Origin: Pararge aegeria
Lineage: Eukaryota; Arthropoda; Insecta; Lepidoptera; Nymphalidae
Direction: 5' to 3'
Assembly: GCF_905163445.1 (NCBI RefSeq)
Contig: NC_053185.1
Coordinates: 11,550,001 to 11,614,000 of the forward strand
DNA: 64,000 bases
Shown here piece by piece: positions 35,201 to 50,200 of this stretch. Under the pieces are notes generated by a model that worked only from the letters and a program-made list of their open reading frames with translations, was not told where the DNA came from and ran no database searches. Every line of letters begins with the position of its first letter. Within the stretch, counting starts at the first letter, position 1. The translations under genes and the position numbers were made by a program.

Positions 35201-38200
35201 AGGCCATAGTTCACAGATTGTTGTTGTTGTTGTTGGTAGTTGAATTAACGTAACTAATGGGTTTTCTAGTAATTTAATAAAATAGTTATCTTATAAGACA
35301 TATTGGTACACATATATAATATAATGTAATATAAGGCTTCATCCCAGGCTAGCCTGCATCTTAGCGATTGAATATGGCCTACTCGTTATATCGCTAGCGC
35401 ATTAGCGTAGGTTCGAAATTTTGCCAATTGATTTTAAGTAATGAAACATGTTCATAAATTTATTGAGCTTAATAGCACTCATTAAAAAACGCTCTGCTAT
35501 ATATTTACAAAAGTTTGCAAAAGCTACAAAAGATTAAAAAACTACAAGATGTAAATAAAATAATTGGTTATTAGAGAAAGGGTAGATAGTTAGGATTATT
35601 ACAAAAAATTGGCTTGGTTATGTTAATGATTTAAGCAATTTTATTACTTGTTTTTTCTCAAAGGCATATGAAGTCTACGTATTCGCATTGCATGAACGTG
35701 GTGTACTACCTAAATCCTTCTGAGGACACGGGTCATCTTGTGGACAGCAGGTAATGGGTTGATGAATGATGATGATGATAAGTATGATGCTGCTAATTTT
35801 ACTCACCCCATGACACTACGATATGTAGTATTGCGCATACGCACAGCAATCGCACGTCCGTCGCGAGCGTTTTCACCTGTACGCAGAGCATCAGCCAAAG
35901 CTCGAGCGTACACCCAAACAGCATCGTGAAGCCATGCTGCTTCCACTGGGATCTAATAAAGCATTCAATGGTTTGTATTGCTAATTTATGAAGTTGGTAA
36001 TGAACCCATCTAGCAATGATCAAGTATTCCGTATTTCTTGCAGACTATTAAGTGAGTACTTACAAACCTATATAATATAATTTATCAAATTTTAATGTTA
36101 GACATTTAGCTATAATATTATCCATCATATTATTAAAAATTGGAAAGTGTCAGTTTGTTTGTTCATTTGTTTGTTACCTATATTCGGCTCAATCGCAGCA
36201 CCGATATTGATAAAATTAAGCACATAATATAAGTCTTGCAATCTGGAAATGGATAAAAAATACAAATAAAAGCACCCGGATAACGTTCTCGGAAGATTAT
36301 AAAAATAGCATTTTTTTTACCTACGCGCGGTTTTACAGCTAATGAGCAAGATAGAGATAACTTGCGTGGAAACGGACATAGATACTTCTATTTATAGGTT
36401 TTATTAGATTTAAAAAATACGGGCAAAGTTTTAAGGTATGACTAGATTGTTAAAACAGTGTTATGTCGGAACCTCACTGGGCGTAGCAATTTGCGATTTT
36501 GCTATATTTGCCCGAAACCATCAATATGTAAAGGAAGATATAATGCAAAAAAATGCAAATAGCAAAAAGTTGTGTCCATCCTCTTGTCGGTATTTAATGA
36601 AATATCAAAGGGCTGAATATATTTATATGATAATAGAACTCATATTGGTTACTAGCTTTTGCCCGCGGCTTCGCTCACATTAAGTTCAATTTTTGATTTG
36701 ATAAATTTTAACTGCAAAGGGTTAATAAAGTATTGCTTCTATTAGGAAAATATGAACGGAATTTACTTAAAAAATCAGAAACTTTCATATACATTTTCAT
36801 CCCCTATTTGATGCCTTTGGAGTTGGAATTTTAAAATTTGTGAAACACGTATTTCTTTATTTTTAATAGAAAACCTAAAATCAAATCCGCATGAAAGTTT
36901 TCACGACAACTACACGCAGCAATCTAATAAAAAAAATGGTACGCGGGATTTTATCAGTTCTGAAACGTGATTGGAATATATTTGACTATTTAAGCTCGAT
37001 TATAGACAGCAAATACAGATAATAGCCTGTAATCGTAAGCAACCACTCAGCTCCGATCGTAAACCCAGTTCTAAAGAAGAATTCGCAAATTACCCGAATA
37101 ACCGTAAATTTAGGTATCTAGGGCAACAGTCAATGTTATCTGTTTTCCGGTTAACGCGTTGATAAGAACGCTAAAAGTTTTTACTAAAAATACTCGAAAG
37201 AAGAACAATAAAATGGAAAAACATGTATACTATGACAATTAAGCTTAAATTTGCTATCTTTGTCTTAAAAATTATTCATTGTAAAGGTATCTCCGATGTC
37301 GAAGCGAAACGTACGTGGAGAGTGCATTGCCTGAGATCTGTTTGGTGTAGAGTATAAAGATTAAAGGAATTATAAATAACACCGTACAGATTCTCTTGCT
37401 TTTAGAGTATAGTAAATTTAGCTTAATTTTCATATTATATCACGGAGTTCCGCATCGTAACGCCTGCTTCTATCCAATATTTGGAAAAAAAATTATACTT
37501 TTAATGTACTTATATCATTTATTTACTTCGTAATAATAGGTAAACGAGATTTTTTCTTTGGTATATCATTTACGCTATTTATTTACCTTTGCTTTTCGAT
37601 TACGTATCTATCTAGATTCGCTCTCATTACCTATTCCTTAACTTAAATTCAAAGATTGTAGAAATTAATAAGCCTGTTACCCGTGACTTCGTAAGTTTGT
37701 TTCGATTTTAAACCGTTTTCCTTTAAGAAGGAGGAGGATATCAAAGCATTTTTTTATGTATGTTCGAGCATATAACTCCGTCATTTATTGGCGGATTCGC
37801 AATTTCTATTTCGAAATGATTGTATGCCGAAATGGTCCCATTTAAATTTCGTATACTTAGATCTGATCAACAGTTTCAGAGACGAAAAACGGAACTTTTG
37901 AAAAATTTTCCCCAAGTCAACCGCGATTGCTGGTATCGCAGAAATATACATTATTTAAGCAATCACCATCACGGCTGTAAATTCGAAAGGGTTACGTCGA
38001 CGTATTCAGTTCAGAGTTATCAACTATATTCTCAATCAAAGGTAAAAGTAGTTGCAATCCTTCCGCGACTGAAAGCTAGTTGTAGCACATCGTATTCAAG
38101 CTTTGATTTATTAAAAAGTATATTCACTTTTTAGATGGTATATATTATCGAATACAAAATAAACTTCTGCTAAATCCTGCATTAACCTTATTAAACCTAC

Positions 38201-41200
38201 CTACACTTATTATTTTCCGGGTCTCAAATGATTTTGATTGTTGATTGCCAGTTTGTAAGCTATCTATGTAAATCTGGGCACAATTGCGTCAATAATAAAT
38301 GATAAACCGTGCATAGGTTACAAATGTTATCATTTTAAAGTTAACCGGAACGGTTTCCGGTTGCTTTTCCGAGACAAGAAGAATCCTCTGCCCGTATTCG
38401 AGATGCCCGCTATCAAATTTTCAGCAGGAAAAAGGTTTCAGCAGAATTGTTACTATGGATACACGTAGCTAACTATTTAACAAAAAATAATATAACTAGG
38501 TATAAACAGTTTTTCACTTGTTTTCCCTTTGTTACAGAACAGATTTTTTTTATTCCTTGAACAATTATTATTTTTATCTCCTTATTAATTATTCGTAAGG
38601 CGTAGAACAAGGAAATTAATTAATTTTATTACAGCGGACAACAGCGAAAGTAAAAACTTTCCACGACCGTCGTTTCTTTTCCGGGCCTAAGTAGGTAAGC
38701 ATTTGTTTTGCAAGAACTTGAAGATTAATTGTATTAAAACTAAGAACAAAAGTAAAAATAAATAAATAAAATACTTTTATTAAAAATCATAAGTATGTTA
38801 TATGTTGTATAAGGAAGATATTTTATAATTTTAAAAGCTCGCGATTTAGGAATGAACAAAATGCTTTGAAAATTATCCAAAATAGCAATTTAAAACATTC
38901 GTCTGTTTTTCCATCAATATTAAAATACCACTAGATTTAGATCACTCGTCATATATGGCGGAAGTAGGTTGACAATCGCTCCATCTGTAAATTGGAAAAC
39001 TTAGAAATCTAGGAGACGAGTGATTAAAAATGTTGAGAGGTGCCTAATAAGGAGAAATGTAGAGTCTAGAACAACATTTATACAACAATAAAGATAGAGT
39101 ATATTATTTTTGTGTGTCAGGTAAAAAGGAGTAATTCATTTTTAAATTACCATTTACCAATATGTCATTTCGAACTACACACTTGACTATCAACAGAGTA
39201 GATAGTTATGCTTTCTATTAATAGATAGGATAGGATATATCCTATAATAAAAATGGCGTTCGAAATGCGAGACCATATTTATTTTTCCTACAATTATATC
39301 ATAAGGTTTTTATTTTTAGTACTCACCACTTTACCCCCGCCTAAAGCAAGCAAGGGGTTTGTAAAACTAAACGGTGGCATCTGTAGCCTCCTGTTAACCT
39401 CTCTAGCGAATACAGGATAAGAAGGCGCTGGAGATGGAACTACGGCCAGGTAAGAACGGAATGCTTTCGGCACTCTGGGACCCGGTTCTTTACGTAATGG
39501 ACCCGTGAGGTATCGAATGGCTTCATCAGGCTCATATTTTTCCACATCAACTCCTATTGCAGCATATTCCCCTATAACAAAATTGATTATCAGGGAAGGT
39601 ATTAAAACTCCTTCGTTGGTCTAGTTGCCTCGTTATATGGTAGATAGCATGTTAATTTAATTCCTGGTTCGGGAAAAAATTGTATTGAATTATTCTGTAA
39701 GGAAATCTCCGAGTTAGAAAATCGGTTAATCAAGTTAAGCCGTCAGTCCCGGTGTGGGATGTTAATAGACTAATGATGATGATTGATGATGATGATAAAA
39801 ATCTCGCACAAACTCCTTTCAGAGATTATATAAAGAAGCAAAATAGTGCACCTTCAGTCTTGACTTAAACACGTTCAGGGGCGGTATATAGCACAGTGTG
39901 AAAGAGAGTTCAAAACTCGCTCGGCAAGAAAAAATTGTGTTATAAGTCGGCACATTCAACGCCCCCACAGTAATACAGGAACGCATTGGTCTATCTTTAG
40001 GTACCTGAAAACGCTAGTAGAAAGACATAGGTATCTTTAAAAGACAGTGCAAAATCATCAATAGACTTCGAGCATGTGTTTTACGTTTAATTGTAGAAAA
40101 ATACAATCTAAATGATAAGAGCTTTAAAGATGTGCTATCTGAGATAACAAGCTTTTCATATACGGCGTCAACTAAACTTTACCGCTAAGAAAAGAATGGG
40201 TTATATCTTATATTGTTGGGACAACAAAGAGAACGGTGTAGACAAATATATTATCAGATGGTCGAATTTATTCGCCTATAAGTTTCACGTAAGAAATTGA
40301 TACGTCTGAAATACTGCTAAAAGGACGCCATTCATATTTTAACGATAATGGATCCATCTTTTTGTTTTTCTAATTCACTTGTTGTCTGCTTTTGATAAAC
40401 CTACTTTCGAAATAATTTCTTCTAGCAATTTTTATTGCAATAATATATTAACACAATATATCTAATTAAGGTATAAAATAAACCGGAAACCAAGGACGAC
40501 CAGACTTGAACACAGCAATGCTGTTTTGCGACAATTATTTTTATTATAATCATGGTGGACGGTGGCAGTACCTCCCGGAGGAGCCTTGTTACAAAAGTAA
40601 CACTAATATTAAATAACAATTAATAATTTAATATTTTACCTGAATCCAGAAGCTTCATTGCATCTAATGCCTGCATCAGGCCAATATGGTCATGGTAGTA
40701 ACCCACTGATACATAAACTGAAAAGAGTATTAGTATTAGAAATTTGACGAACCAGAAACATAAACTGTCGTGCTATAAAGTTTTATTGCAATATCCTGAT
40801 ATGTAATATTAACTTACTTCTTGTATCTTTATACGTTTCTCGGACGATGTCCATAAAAGGGTTTCGTGTAAAGTTTTCCGGTATATCGCCGTAATAATAA
40901 GGTTGCCTGTAAACTTGTACCGTGCGTATTGATATTTTCTTCTCATTGGCAGCGTTTATTATAGCGAAAGCCAGTCTTGAAAAGTCATGGTTGGGTGCCT
41001 TGAGGTAGACGACGGCTATCTGTTACATTAAAAACAAATCTCTATATAATTCACCATGATAAATATAATTTTCATCGAAATGTAAGTGTCACGCAAAATA
41101 AACCTACAACACGGATAATTTAAGATTTTTTTTCATTTAAATTTTTCAGTTAATATTTGAGAACAGATCGAATAAAATCCGATAACCGGTTATTAAGGGA

Positions 41201-44200
41201 TTTCCTTGTGTGAGCGTTGCCTAGGTTCATTGACTACACATTTACGTTCCAGTCTCATATTTAGCAGCGTAGCGTGAGTTCACGCACGCTTGCGGCCTGC
41301 CACCAGAGTGTCTTAGAACCAGAGTCCTGCAGTATTCAGAACGGGATAAAGAATGGGTGTATCGTTCTCAAAAAAATTTTATCGTACAAAACCAAAATGC
41401 TGAAACCGGTTTAATCGAAATACATATTTTTATTACGGTTACACATTGGACACCATTTTCAAGACCTCGCAAAACAGAGCATTGTAAAAAGTTTCACATA
41501 TTTTGTCGGAATAGAAAAATATAAATTTTTTAAAAGAAATGATATTGGGGATGCCATATAAAATGTTTACATGCATGAAATCGAAATGTGTTAGCACGGC
41601 GACTACGGAGCGAGAAATATCGATATCAGATGGACGCGTGCGGGCAAAGGTTGCGTACACGCGTTTGTTCGAGCTCGCGACGTCTCTGCAATACTGCAAC
41701 AAAAATGTACATTTTTTTCCTTTATTAATCAAAGAAGGTTTAATACATAACCGAATACAATGTGCCATCTTTAGAAACAAAACAGTTGTAATACATTCAT
41801 TCGTAGTTCAACTATGTACCTATGAGATTTTGATGACCTCCCCTAGAGTAGTGGTGAGTGCTGTGGTCTTATAAGAGGAGCAGGGGCAATTTGGGAATTT
41901 ATAAAGTCTTAATTTTTCCTGGTCTCGTCGGATGGGAAGCTTTGGCTGTGGCTTACCACCCTACCGATAAGGACGAGCCGCCAAGCGATTTACTGTTCCA
42001 GTTGGATAGTGGGTCTCTACCCGTACCGATTAGGGGTATACCCATATATCTGCTATCCTGTGGGTAGGATTTCGACTTCATTTTCGGGGGGCCGAGTTCG
42101 AATGCCAGCACGCACTTCTAACTTTTCTAAGTTATGTGCGTTTTTTGAGGCAATTCAAATTTCACTTGCTTCATCGGTGAAGAAAAAAAGGTTGAGGAAA
42201 CCTGCATGCCTGAGAGTTCTCCCTAATGTTCTCAAAGGTATGTGGAGTCCAACAATCTGCAATGGGCAAGCGTCGTGGACGACGGCCTTAACCCCTTCTC
42301 ATTATGGGAGGAGTCCCGTGCCTTGTGTGCCCGTAATATAATAACTGCTAGACAGGTTAGCCCGCTACCATCCTAGACTGCATCATCCTTCAGCACCAAG
42401 TGAAGTTAAGGGCTAGCTGTCATTAGAAATTATAAAAATGTTCTTATAAAATTAACTAAAGTAAAAAGGTAAAAAAAAAAAAAAAATTAAATTAATTAAA
42501 CCTTTTTAGATTTTATTTAGTTTTTAAATAGTTTATTTTAGGTTATAGTTATGTATTAATAAAAATTATATTTTAGAGATAATCAAATAAATATTACTAA
42601 CTAAATAAACTTACGTAGCTGATCATGGGTAGGTTAAAGGCGGCAGCCATGCGACCCTCATGGACGCACGTCTCTTGCGGACCGATAAATGCAGACACGT
42701 TGGCAGCCCATAGCGAAGCAACCTATTGGATATTGAGTATTATATATAAATAGAACTAATAATTTAAATGACATTGTGAGATGGTGATACCAAAAAAAAC
42801 ACCCGGCTAAGTTTGTTGTGGGCTTCTTATTAGACCAGGACGCGTTTGGAACCCTCGTAGCTTTAGTTTTTAAGTTTATGAATGTGGTTATCGCCATCAT
42901 CTCACAACCGTGTAATTCTTATGTACGCATCAAAAGTGCCACCTATGGGGCCTACTTGAATAAATATATTTTTGACTTTTTTTTTTTTAGAGGTAGAGGT
43001 GCTCTAGCGTGTGCTTTGTTAGTAATTTAACGATCTTTCAGCCCCTCAGGCGTTGTAGTATGGGTCTGTGGCACTATAAGCCTGAAGTTCTTGCTACTGT
43101 TCGGATCTGTGTCCTGAATTGTTTTTTTTAAATGTTGCCACACTCAAAACCGAATGTATTATTCGATTGATAGTTTTGAGAGTTGTTCTATGCAAAACCT
43201 GTTAAAAACCTCCAAATATATTTCCACCGTTACCATAAAAAGAGTTTAGGCTGTAGTGCACAGTAGGCCAAGTGTGGATTGGAAGAATTCATACGCATTG
43301 TTAGGCATGTCTCCTCACGATGTTTTTCATCATAAGCAAGTGATATTTAATTGCTTTAAACACATATGACTACGAAAACTAAGAGGTGCCGGGTTGAGCG
43401 AACTCTCATCAGGCTATCAACACTCTTAAAATGTCCTATAATAAAATCAAATGAAAATAATTTATTGTACTTTGGTGTACATTAAAATGCATTATATTGT
43501 ATAAACAAGAACTTACACACACTCACGCACGCGCACACATAATACGTAGGTAAATAATGTAGAGTTCGGTTGTACGCAACCAAAGAAATATAAATTAATA
43601 CACAGTGTATTATAATTTTGTAATGTCTAAGGAGATTTTTTTTGTTATTAAAACCCTTGACCTGAGCGTTCTTTTCACTGTTACCTACGACATTTCGCAG
43701 AAGAATATACTACCTAACCGTAACTAAATAGTAGAAAAGTTTTTAATTATAACTTTTACGTCCTGTTAGCTTTTCCGTTGGCTGATTGCACCCGCTGTGA
43801 TAACTGAACTCCGAAGAAGTTGTCCAGAAATGCAATGAACAACTTTTACCTCAACTTTTAACTTTTCAATGATATTTATCGAGTTTATTTGCAACCGTTT
43901 GGTTAATATTTACTATGCAAAAATAGAAGACTCTGTATTCCATAATAAAGAAAATCTACTTAGAGTATACCTACTCTTAGTAAGTTTTCTGAGAGTATAT
44001 CTACTTTTAGTAGACTAGGAGAACGTAGGCATATTCGTCCACGTTTATTACGGTTTTATGGTAATACTCAACAAATCTCCCGGGAACTGTTTTTTTTCCA
44101 TGAGAAAAAAGTAGCCTAATAAAGTAGAATAAAATGTTACTCTCCGTCCTTTCGGTTTCTTAGTTAAGACAAACAAGCAAACAAACAATCACACTTTCAC

Positions 44201-47200
44201 ATTTATATTATTGGAAAGGATTTATTTCATGATTTTATTTACGAAAATTGACTTTGGCCTCCATTAAGCTCACTCTGACTACTCTAGGTAGTAAGTACTC
44301 TGTGCATGACTTTACTTATGGTGTACATTTAAGTAGGTATACGCTAAATTAAACTTTTAAACCAGATACGGTTGGGTAAGGTTGTCATATAGAAGGTACT
44401 TTGTACGTTGAATATTTATTTTTTAAAACAAGATTTTGGACTGTCGTGCATAATGTCTGCAATAATTAGGCATATAGGTATGTAATGGGTAGTTCCTGAA
44501 TATATGAAGATATATTGAATATTCCAGGGAAATTTAAGCCATAGTTTGACTCATTATCATCATTATTATTATCAACCCCAAACGAGAATATTATGGAGGA
44601 TTCTCAGGCACGCAGATTTCCTCACGATGTTTTCACCAAGCAAGTGATATTTTAAAATTGTTTTTTTTTATTAAAATTTTTATTAGTATGGAATGAAATC
44701 ACGTTCTGTAATTAAAGGCTATTTTATGTATATTAAATTAAAACGCACATAACTCATAAAGTTAGTAAGGTGCGTGTCGGGGATCGAACTCGATACCCCC
44801 GAAGTTTAAGCCGAAACCCAATTGCTCAGTGAGTACTGAGCACTTTTTTATAGTATAATTTGTTTTATTATTATATAACCCAATCAGTAAGTACTTATTA
44901 TACGTTTCAATATATATTTTCTAAGAGCTCCAATGACTTTACACTCGCGGAATGTTGCTAGCTCACAAACTTTTTCCTAACATTTTATGTTTAACGTTTA
45001 GAACATTAGAAGGAAAATAATTACTGTGAACTGCTAAACGGAATGAACTGACTAACCGCCTGTCCAAGAAACACTACGAAATTGGTGTTATTTTTGATGC
45101 TCAAATATTAGTGTTGTACGCGGTTTCTGTATGATCTTAATTTTGTGCTCCACCTATAGAAATGTAAAAGGTCTATAAAGGGTTAATTATTTTACGATAG
45201 GTATAAACTTTATCAAGCTATTAATTAAATTGGAAATGACGGTATCAAATCGGCGCTGTTCGCGTTATAGCAATGACAAGCAAGGTCGACACTTGAAAGT
45301 TGCTATCTCGATGAATCACGAAGGTTAAGAATTCTCTTATTATGAAAGTTTGGGATTACGTGATATCGAATACGACGCCAACGGAACTCGGGACTTCTCT
45401 ATAATTTGCTCATAAATGTGCAAAATTTTGTCCAGCTGTTAAATTTGTAGTAGTACTTATTAGTAGAGTTGTTTGTAAGTTCTTTCTGGGTAGTTCTTCC
45501 ACCAAGCTTATTTCTGCTATGTAGCTTATTTATGCCAGAAAGCAGAATTGCTGTCGCCAATCAGCATTGCTGTATTCCGGTCCGTGGTTGCCGGTCCGAT
45601 CACATGACGCTTAACACCTCAGGTTGATGGACACAAGGCGGCGCTCTGTTGGACATATTCCTTACATCCCTACTCGCTAAGTGATTTTCTGTTTATAGGC
45701 GATGCTTGCCGTTTACCATCAGATAGGCTTGGCATGCAAGCAGCACGTCCTGTTACATGCCGCCCTGTGTCCATCAATTTGAGGCGTAGGTGTTAAGCCT
45801 GATGCGTTTGTAATTACACCGGCAACCATGCTCTTCAGACCGGAACACAGCATTGCAATGATACTGCTTAGCGGCAGAAATAAGCATGGCACTTCGCATG
45901 ACGAGCTCGCTAACAAAAAGTTCTACTACTACTTCACTATGTGTAACATTATGTTATTCCTTCCCCCACTTAAATTGTGACTCAGTTTTAAATGGCTCTG
46001 TATAATGGTACCTTGTAAAAATATGGTTTCGTATCTAGAAATAATTAATATTAGGTTATAGAAATATAATATCTATAATCCTCTTAGCTAGAAATAACTA
46101 CTAAAATATATAAAGAAAGTAAAACCATATTATGGTTATAGAAACAAGGAGTAATAACATGAGTTTTGGTGGACAAAGAAGAAACATCTGGAGAACTCGT
46201 TCGCGTCACGAGACACTCAAATGCACTCCAAAAATATATTTAACCGTGCGTTATTCCCGCGAATTGCAATGACCTAGTAATAGCGGCCATCAGAAAGCAG
46301 AGCTCGTGTTGAAGTTATCGAAAACTTATTAGTTTAATTCACGTTGCGTACCTGATAATCGGCACTCGTCCTGTTTACTACGGCACATATTATCACACAA
46401 TGCACCGGTATTGTTTTAAATGTGTAGCGTTGTTTATAACTCAAAACCTGTTCGAGCACGCGTTTTATTATGGATATATTGTAAAACTGGCGATGGATCG
46501 TCGCGCAAGTAATTTTATTTACAAAAAATTAAGTACCTAGGTGAGTCTTACAAGCACCCGCAGATCGTATCATTTTATTGTATATTGTACTAGCTGTTGC
46601 CCGCGACTTCGTCTGCGTTTGATTTTGTTTTTTGATGTGGCATTCAATTTAGTTAGCTGGTGTCCGCTGAGGAGACACACTTCCAAGAATATGTGTACAG
46701 AGTTTCATGAGGATCGGTTTAGTAGTTTTTGCGTGAAAGCGTAACAAACAAACTTACATTTACATTTATAATATTAGTAGGGATAGTAGGGATAGCGATA
46801 GTGGACACGATTACTTTCGTGGAGACAGAGTTCGAGCCCAAGCATTCACCACTGACTTTTCAGAGTTATGTGCGTTTTTAATTTAAGCAATTTAAACATC
46901 ACTTGCTTTAAACGGTGAAGTAAAACATCGAGAGGGAACCTGCATGCCTGAGAGTTCTCCACAATGTTCTCAATTGTGTGTTAAGTCTACGAATCCGCTT
47001 GAGAAGGGTTTGGGCCGTGAACTACGGTCTAAAAACTTCTCATCCTGAGAGGAGACACGTGCCCTGTAGTGGGCCGGTAATGTATTGATGATGAAGAATT
47101 GGTAGAAGGACTATAGACTATCTATAGTCTATAGTCCTGATCTATCCACCTCTACAGGTATATAAAAAGAAAAAGTAATACGACAAATGTAAAGTTTGAT

Positions 47201-50200
47201 GATTAGGTCTCCTTAAACACCTATCCCGAGGTTTTTATAAATACTAAGTACAGCTTTTTGTGACAGCACGTCCTAGGAAGTATGCCATGCTTATTTCTGC
47301 CACATAGCAATATTGCTGTGGTCTTTGTTAAATGAAAAAAAATAATTTGTTCTATAAGAGGAGAAGCTCTATTTTGAAAATTAAAATAAGATCAAGTTGC
47401 CATTTCTAAAAAAAGGATAATCCTTTATAAATGGGGTTTAAATCCATTACATATAATCTGCCATATTAGAAATTACTTAAAATAGGTAGTTGCCGCTGTA
47501 ATTATAGGAAATAAGGCTTAATATCTGCGTATTGGATAGAAGCAGGCGTTACTTTGCGGATATCCATGATATACGAGTATTATGAATGCAGTATTCATTT
47601 CGCGTTGTATACCAAATTAAGCTTAATTTTCATACCTATGTGTAATAAAATTATTCCTATATATTGATTGTTATTTAAAACTAAATAAAATCTAAAACGT
47701 CCTCGAAACCACCGCAGCGAGGCACAGTTCCTAAGATGCTGGCAGCATTGCCCCTTTGGATGGCCAAGGTAACTGCCCGCTCTAGGATCACCGGTTGACT
47801 CGATAACCCTTTTCGATAATTCTTTGAAAAGGATACCTATGTTACAGTAATTTTATAAATTGGGTAAATAACCAAACTTTTGATAACTATAAATTCATAT
47901 TTGCCTCATATTATATTAAACTAATTAATTAGTTAAAAGATAGGTATCAAGAAACAATTAAAATTATATTGAATTAATAACCAATGTTCTTGACATTGAG
48001 TTGGTGGGTATTTTGATATAAATACGACTGCATTATCGATAACTCCAGTCCTACATGAACTCGAACGATGCAAAGATAACTCCCGGTGTCTTAGTCGTTT
48101 ATCACTTAATATCTGCGTCTTAGATTTATCGGGGTGAACCTTACATGACCTGCGATCTCTTGCGAGGACTTGAGGAGTCTCTCAGGAGAGATGGTTTTCG
48201 AGCATAACCCACTACACTGCTGCCAATGGCGTGCACTTCATACATGCACAAAAGCTCTGCCTACCCTAAAACTTTTGTATAACTCATAAATGCAAAGGAT
48301 TTTCCATTTTATGACATCTTTCTTCTTTATGCATACCTAGCTGCTGCAATGCGGTCTGTTGGGCATAAAATGATTATATTTTACAATATTTGTTGCTCCA
48401 AACGATGTCATTTGAAAACAGGAGTTGTATTTTCTAATATGCTGAAGAAAATGTTTAGACTCCTTAGTAGTTCCAGATACGTAGGTAAGAAGAGGTTCTG
48501 GTGGTTCAACCAGTGGTGGTAATTGAACTTTGCCGTTGGAGCAACACAAACCGGCAGTTTCTTTTTGAAACTTCTTAGCGCGACAATGCGGACATACTAC
48601 ATTCATTGAACCAATGACCACGTCGGGATGGATCTTGTAATAATATTTCTTATCGTAATCAAAGGCTGCTTTATTAAGATCGGTTTTAGTTCTTAACTGA
48701 TTTTGTCTTAATCTTTGATCATCCAAACGTTGAGCTCGTTCGTCAGGTTTTTCGGCAGCTCTTGATGAAGACGCTCTTGATCGTAGGTCTGTAACTCGAA
48801 CAACACGTTCACTATCTGTTTCATTAGCTCTCAAAGACGAAGCTCTTAGTCTGTTTGATTCTAATCGTTTTGTTTGTTGTTGCGGTGTTTCTGTAGTTCT
48901 TCTGGTTGCCTGTTGCTTCGTATTTCTCGTTGATCTTCCGATATTTGATTTTTTCCGTGGCATTGTAAATAATATTATTTGTGTAGCACCTGTTTTATCT
49001 ATTTACATAAATAATTAATTAGTTAATTCTTTTCTATTTACAATTTAAATTAACTATTTATTATTATTAAAGTCTTGAGTATACTTACTAATTAAGAGTA
49101 TTATTGACTTTCATTAAATTACACTTACAATTAAAATTACAAATAAATTTTTTTAGTACATGATCATGTTATTTTAAAATAATAATTATAAGTTATTTTT
49201 TATTTTATTGCTTTATTTTTATTTTCAATAACAAATGATATATTTGAAGTTAGCTGATTTGCTTTTTAAATAAATTATATTTTTTTGTTTACAAAAGAAG
49301 GTTAGTTATTTCTTTTATTTTCTTATTTAATAACTCATTGAATTTAATGAGAAAACATTTTATTGCATTCATTGCCGCATATAAAATTTTGAATCAGTTG
49401 ATCGCTATAGAACTTAATGCATTGAAGCGCTATATGATGGTGATATTTAATAACATGGACATCATATTTACATTCTCCGTCGAAAAATACATGGTCATAC
49501 CAATTTTTATGACAATCGGTTGAACGGGGCGGAAGTCGATACTTGACAGCGCCGCCTGGTGGGGAGTTACATCAATGGACATAGCATGTTCGTTTTCTCC
49601 GAGGAAAAATACATGGTCATACCAATTTTTATGACAATCGGTTGAACGGGGCGGAAGTCGATACTTGACAGCGCCGCCTGGTGGGGAGTTACATCAATGG
49701 ACATAGCATGTTCGTTTTCTCCGTGGAAAAATACATGGTCATACCAATTTTTATGACAATCGGTTGAACGGGGCGGAAGTCGATACTTGACAGCGCCGCC
49801 TGGTGGGGAGTTACATCAATGGACATAGCATGTTCGTTTTCTCCGTGGAAAAATACATGGTCATACCAATTTTTATGACAATCGGTTGAACGGGGCGGAA
49901 GTCGATACTTGACAGCGCCGCCTGGTGGGGAGTTACATCAATGGGCATAGCATATAAACCTTCTCCGTGAAAAAATACATAAGCATACCAATTTTCATAA
50001 TGATCGGTCCAATAGTTTCTGAGTTTATCGATGACATATATACAAACATCCTCTTTTATATATATAGATTTTTGTTGTATATTGTACAATACACATATTG
50101 TATTTTTGTTGTATATTGTACAATACATATATTGTATTTTTGTATTTATTTGAACTGTTTTTAGTACTGTTATCAACTGGCACCACTGTACCTTCTTCTA

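Larger units (their letters stand above)
32395..35806 (-). other. Gyc76C: Intron between exons 9 and 8
   Basis: 3.4 kb. Contains a family A SINE (33310-33602), two LINE tails in opposite orientation (33925-34180 and 34925-35165), and a 3' SINE end (35715-35780). Confidence 0.5.
41694..42614 (-). other. Gyc76C: Intron between exons 4 and 3, nested SINEs
   Basis: Occupied mostly by a family B SINE interrupted by a family A SINE (41838-42432). The remainder is A+T with a poly-A run near 42470. Confidence 0.6.

Noticed and set aside
37820..38134. Plus-strand frame of 104 codons
   Set aside because: Composition is non-protein-like and no family is recognised. No splice context supports it; it sits in repeat-like intron DNA.
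41681..41690. Acceptor at the second CAG of exon 4 (exon starting AGACGTC)
   Set aside because: It would break the reading frame with exon 3, which ends on a codon boundary, and would lose the conserved Tyr-Cys pair.
41539..41874. Plus-strand frame of 111 codons
   Set aside because: Antisense to exon 4 and the start of a family B SINE; no recognisable protein.
49482..49975. CRISPR-like regular repeats
   Set aside because: The units are contiguous 122 bp tandem copies without spacers, in an animal genome.
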